From Allobrachymonas sp. (GTDB lineage: Bacteria; Pseudomonadota; Gammaproteobacteria; Burkholderiales; Burkholderiaceae_C), in NCBI GenBank assembly GCA_012036375.1, contig JAAUOI010000171.1, forward strand, positions 1 to 6,662: a stretch of 6,662 nucleotides of DNA, in the 5' to 3' direction. The notes below the pieces were generated by a model. It did not search any database, had not been told where the DNA came from, and worked only from the letters and a program-made list of their open reading frames with translations. Made by a program: the position numbers and the translations under genes. Positions 5,946 to 6,662 of this stretch are shown here, in pieces; positions within the stretch are counted from its first letter, which is position 1, and each line of letters starts with the position of its first letter.

Positions 5946-5975
5946 ATTTTATGCGGCAAATATGCTGCATTGCAA
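5946..5975 (-). promoter_or_regulatory. Candidate promoter for the upstream RNA
   Basis: On the minus strand TTGCAA (5975-5970) and TAAAAT (5951-5946) are spaced by 18 bases, matching the sigma-70 consensus at four and five of six positions. The predicted start near 5939 would give an RNA of about 70 bases ending at the terminator's T-tract. The assignment rests on pattern only. Confidence 0.35.
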
Positions 5976-6004
5976 CAAAGATTGATAATTGACCCTTATT
6001 TAGC

Positions 6005-6009
6005 AGGAG
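6005..6009 (+). promoter_or_regulatory. Ribosome binding site of the osmC-family gene
   Basis: AGGAG lies six bases before ATG at 6016. It sets that ATG as the true start and shows that the longest uninterrupted frame (from 6071) begins inside the gene, downstream of an indel. A GATAAT hexamer at 5984-5989 could be a -10, but no good -35 is seen. Confidence 0.7.
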
Positions 6010-6015
6010 TTTCCG

Positions 6016-6466
6016 ATGGAATGCACAGTAAGTTGGACAGGCGGTTTGCAAACCCGTTCAGGAATGGGCTTTGTGGCTGAGACGGGCAGCGGCCATGGTG
6101 CTCACGATGGATGGTGCGCCTGATGCCGCCAAACCAGAAAACGGCGGGCAAAACCTCGCGCCCCGCCCGATGGAAGTGGTGCTCGCAGGCGCTGGCGGCT
6201 GCACGGCCTATGACGTGGTGTTGATTTTGAAGCGTGGCCGCCATGATGTACGCGGCTGCTCCGTCAAACTGCAAGCCGATCGCGCCGAAGTTGATCCCAA
6301 AGTCTTCACCAAGATCAACATGCACTTCACCGTCACAGGCAAGGGTCTGCAAGCTACTGCCGTTGAGCGCGCCATTGCCATGAGCCACGAAAAATACTGC
6401 TCGGCCACCATCATGCTGGCCAAGACGGCAGAGGTGACGACGAGTTTTGAGCTGGTAGAAGTGTGA
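6016..6466 (+). CDS. OsmC family protein, with one single-base frameshift
   Basis: OsmC/Ohr-family proteins are small cytoplasmic thiol peroxidases that reduce organic hydroperoxides; this sequence is closer to the general OsmC/YhfA branch than to Ohr. From ATG at 6016 the protein reads MECTVSWTGGLQTRSGMGFV; an extra G at 6097-6098 then shifts the frame after GSGH. Correcting it joins VLTMDGAPDAAKPENGG and gives 149 residues, close to the family norm. The two family cysteines are present: Cys62 in AGAGGCTAYDVV and Cys128 in SHEKYCSATIML. The gene is divergent from ilvA, with the candidate RNA between them. Uncorrected, translation from 6016 ends after about 35 residues. The strong start signals and intact downstream domain argue for a sequencing error. 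Confidence 0.88.
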
Positions 6467-6473
6467 TTTTCAA

Positions 6474-6530
6474 GGATTTTAGGGCTCTAGCCGGCGTGGA
6501 ATGTGCGCGGAGTGCTATTGTATTTGTAGT
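6474..6530. repeat. Probable dispersed intergenic repeat (Comamonadaceae-type)
   Basis: The segment following the osmC stop, with core GGCTCTAGCCGGCGTGG and then TGCGCGGAGTGCTAT and ATTTGTAG, resembles a short element (TTTAGGCTCTAGC...GCGC...AGCTATC) that I remember as frequent between genes in Comamonadaceae. It has an imperfect inverted arrangement (TAGC/GCTA, CCG/CGG). A partial match, 27 of 34 bases, occurs inside cobC at 2066-2099. The remainder of 6467-6662 shows no convincing gene. Identity of the element rests on memory. Confidence 0.5.
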
Positions 6531-6632
6531 GTTTGATGTCGCTTTTTGGCGTTCAGAAGGTTTCGTTGTTTTGAGAGCGGCTACGTGGCCAAGGGGGTGT
6601 TGCGCCCTGCTCATACTATCGCGCAAAGAGTT

Positions 6633-6650
6633 ACGCGACACCTGTCGCGT
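6633..6650. promoter_or_regulatory. Perfect 8-bp inverted repeat, possible operator
   Basis: ACGCGACA (6633-6640) and TGTCGCGT (6643-6650) are perfect inverted copies separated by CC. No T-tract follows on either side, so a terminator is unlikely. The size and symmetry suit a dimeric regulator's site. GGAG at 6651-6654 and an ATG at 6658 follow directly and could be the start of a gene beyond the window, though their spacing of three bases is short. No regulator family is implied. Confidence 0.35.
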
Positions 6651-6662
6651 GGAGACGATGTG

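Noticed and set aside
5951..5992. A 13-codon plus-strand frame (ATG at 5951) after a GAGGAG repeat
   Set aside because: The purine-rich site is about 15 bases from the ATG, too far, and the peptide has no recognisable feature; the minus-strand RNA explains the sequence better.
6411..6641. A 76-codon minus-strand frame after the osmC gene
   Set aside because: It runs into the osmC coding strand, includes the repeat-like segment, and has no ribosome site or domain.

Overview
Most of the window (about 350-6662) looks like the chromosome of a betaproteobacterium, probably Burkholderiales and Comamonadaceae-like. The grounds are a gspC gene divergent from gspG-gspH, an ilvA with an osmC-family neighbour, a cobT-cobS-cobC cluster, and an intergenic repeat that resembles one I remember from Comamonadaceae genomes. 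The first ~300 bases do not fit. They are more GC-rich and carry the start of an alphaproteobacterial-type lgt, which stops abruptly and is replaced by the truncated 3' side of gspH. I read this as a chimeric join from assembly or cloning, not a natural locus.

Layout: 3-32 (+), tail of an unidentified gene. 68-~303 (+), frameshifted N-terminal part of lgt. ~301-350, junction. ~304-641 (-), gspH cut at the junction. 622-1083 (-), gspG, the major pseudopilin. 1104-1721 (+), gspC, divergent from gspG across only 20 bp. 1612-2268 (-), cobC-type phosphatase, overlapping the tail of gspC by 110 bp. 2265-3059 (-), cobS. 3092-3189, a long imperfect hairpin built of ACACGGAA-type units. 3211-4284 (-), cobT. 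4281-5839 (-), ilvA. 5871-5940 (-), a terminator hairpin preceded by a C/U-rich segment, a candidate small RNA or attenuator. 6016-6466 (+), an OsmC-family gene. 6467-6662, no gene seen, but a dispersed-repeat-like segment and a perfect 8-bp inverted repeat.

IlvA converts threonine to 2-oxobutanoate for isoleucine synthesis. CobT, CobC and CobS act in cobalamin nucleotide-loop assembly: CobT makes alpha-ribazole phosphate, CobS joins the ribazole moiety to adenosylcobinamide-GDP, and CobC removes the phosphate. ilvA and cobT share a 4-base GTGA stop/start overlap, as do cobS and cobC. The four genes therefore look like one transcription unit, interrupted only by the hairpin between cobT and cobS. 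GspC, GspG and GspH are type II secretion parts.

ilvA (three places), the osmC gene (one) and lgt (at least one) contain single-base indels, several in short homopolymers. Correcting them restores proteins of normal length, so sequencing or assembly error is more likely than pseudogenization. I found no CRISPR array, tRNA, rRNA, transposase or clearly novel defence or metabolic system. The most interesting non-standard signals are the RNA structure upstream of ilvA, the hairpin inside the cob cluster, and the very tight gspC/gspG divergence.
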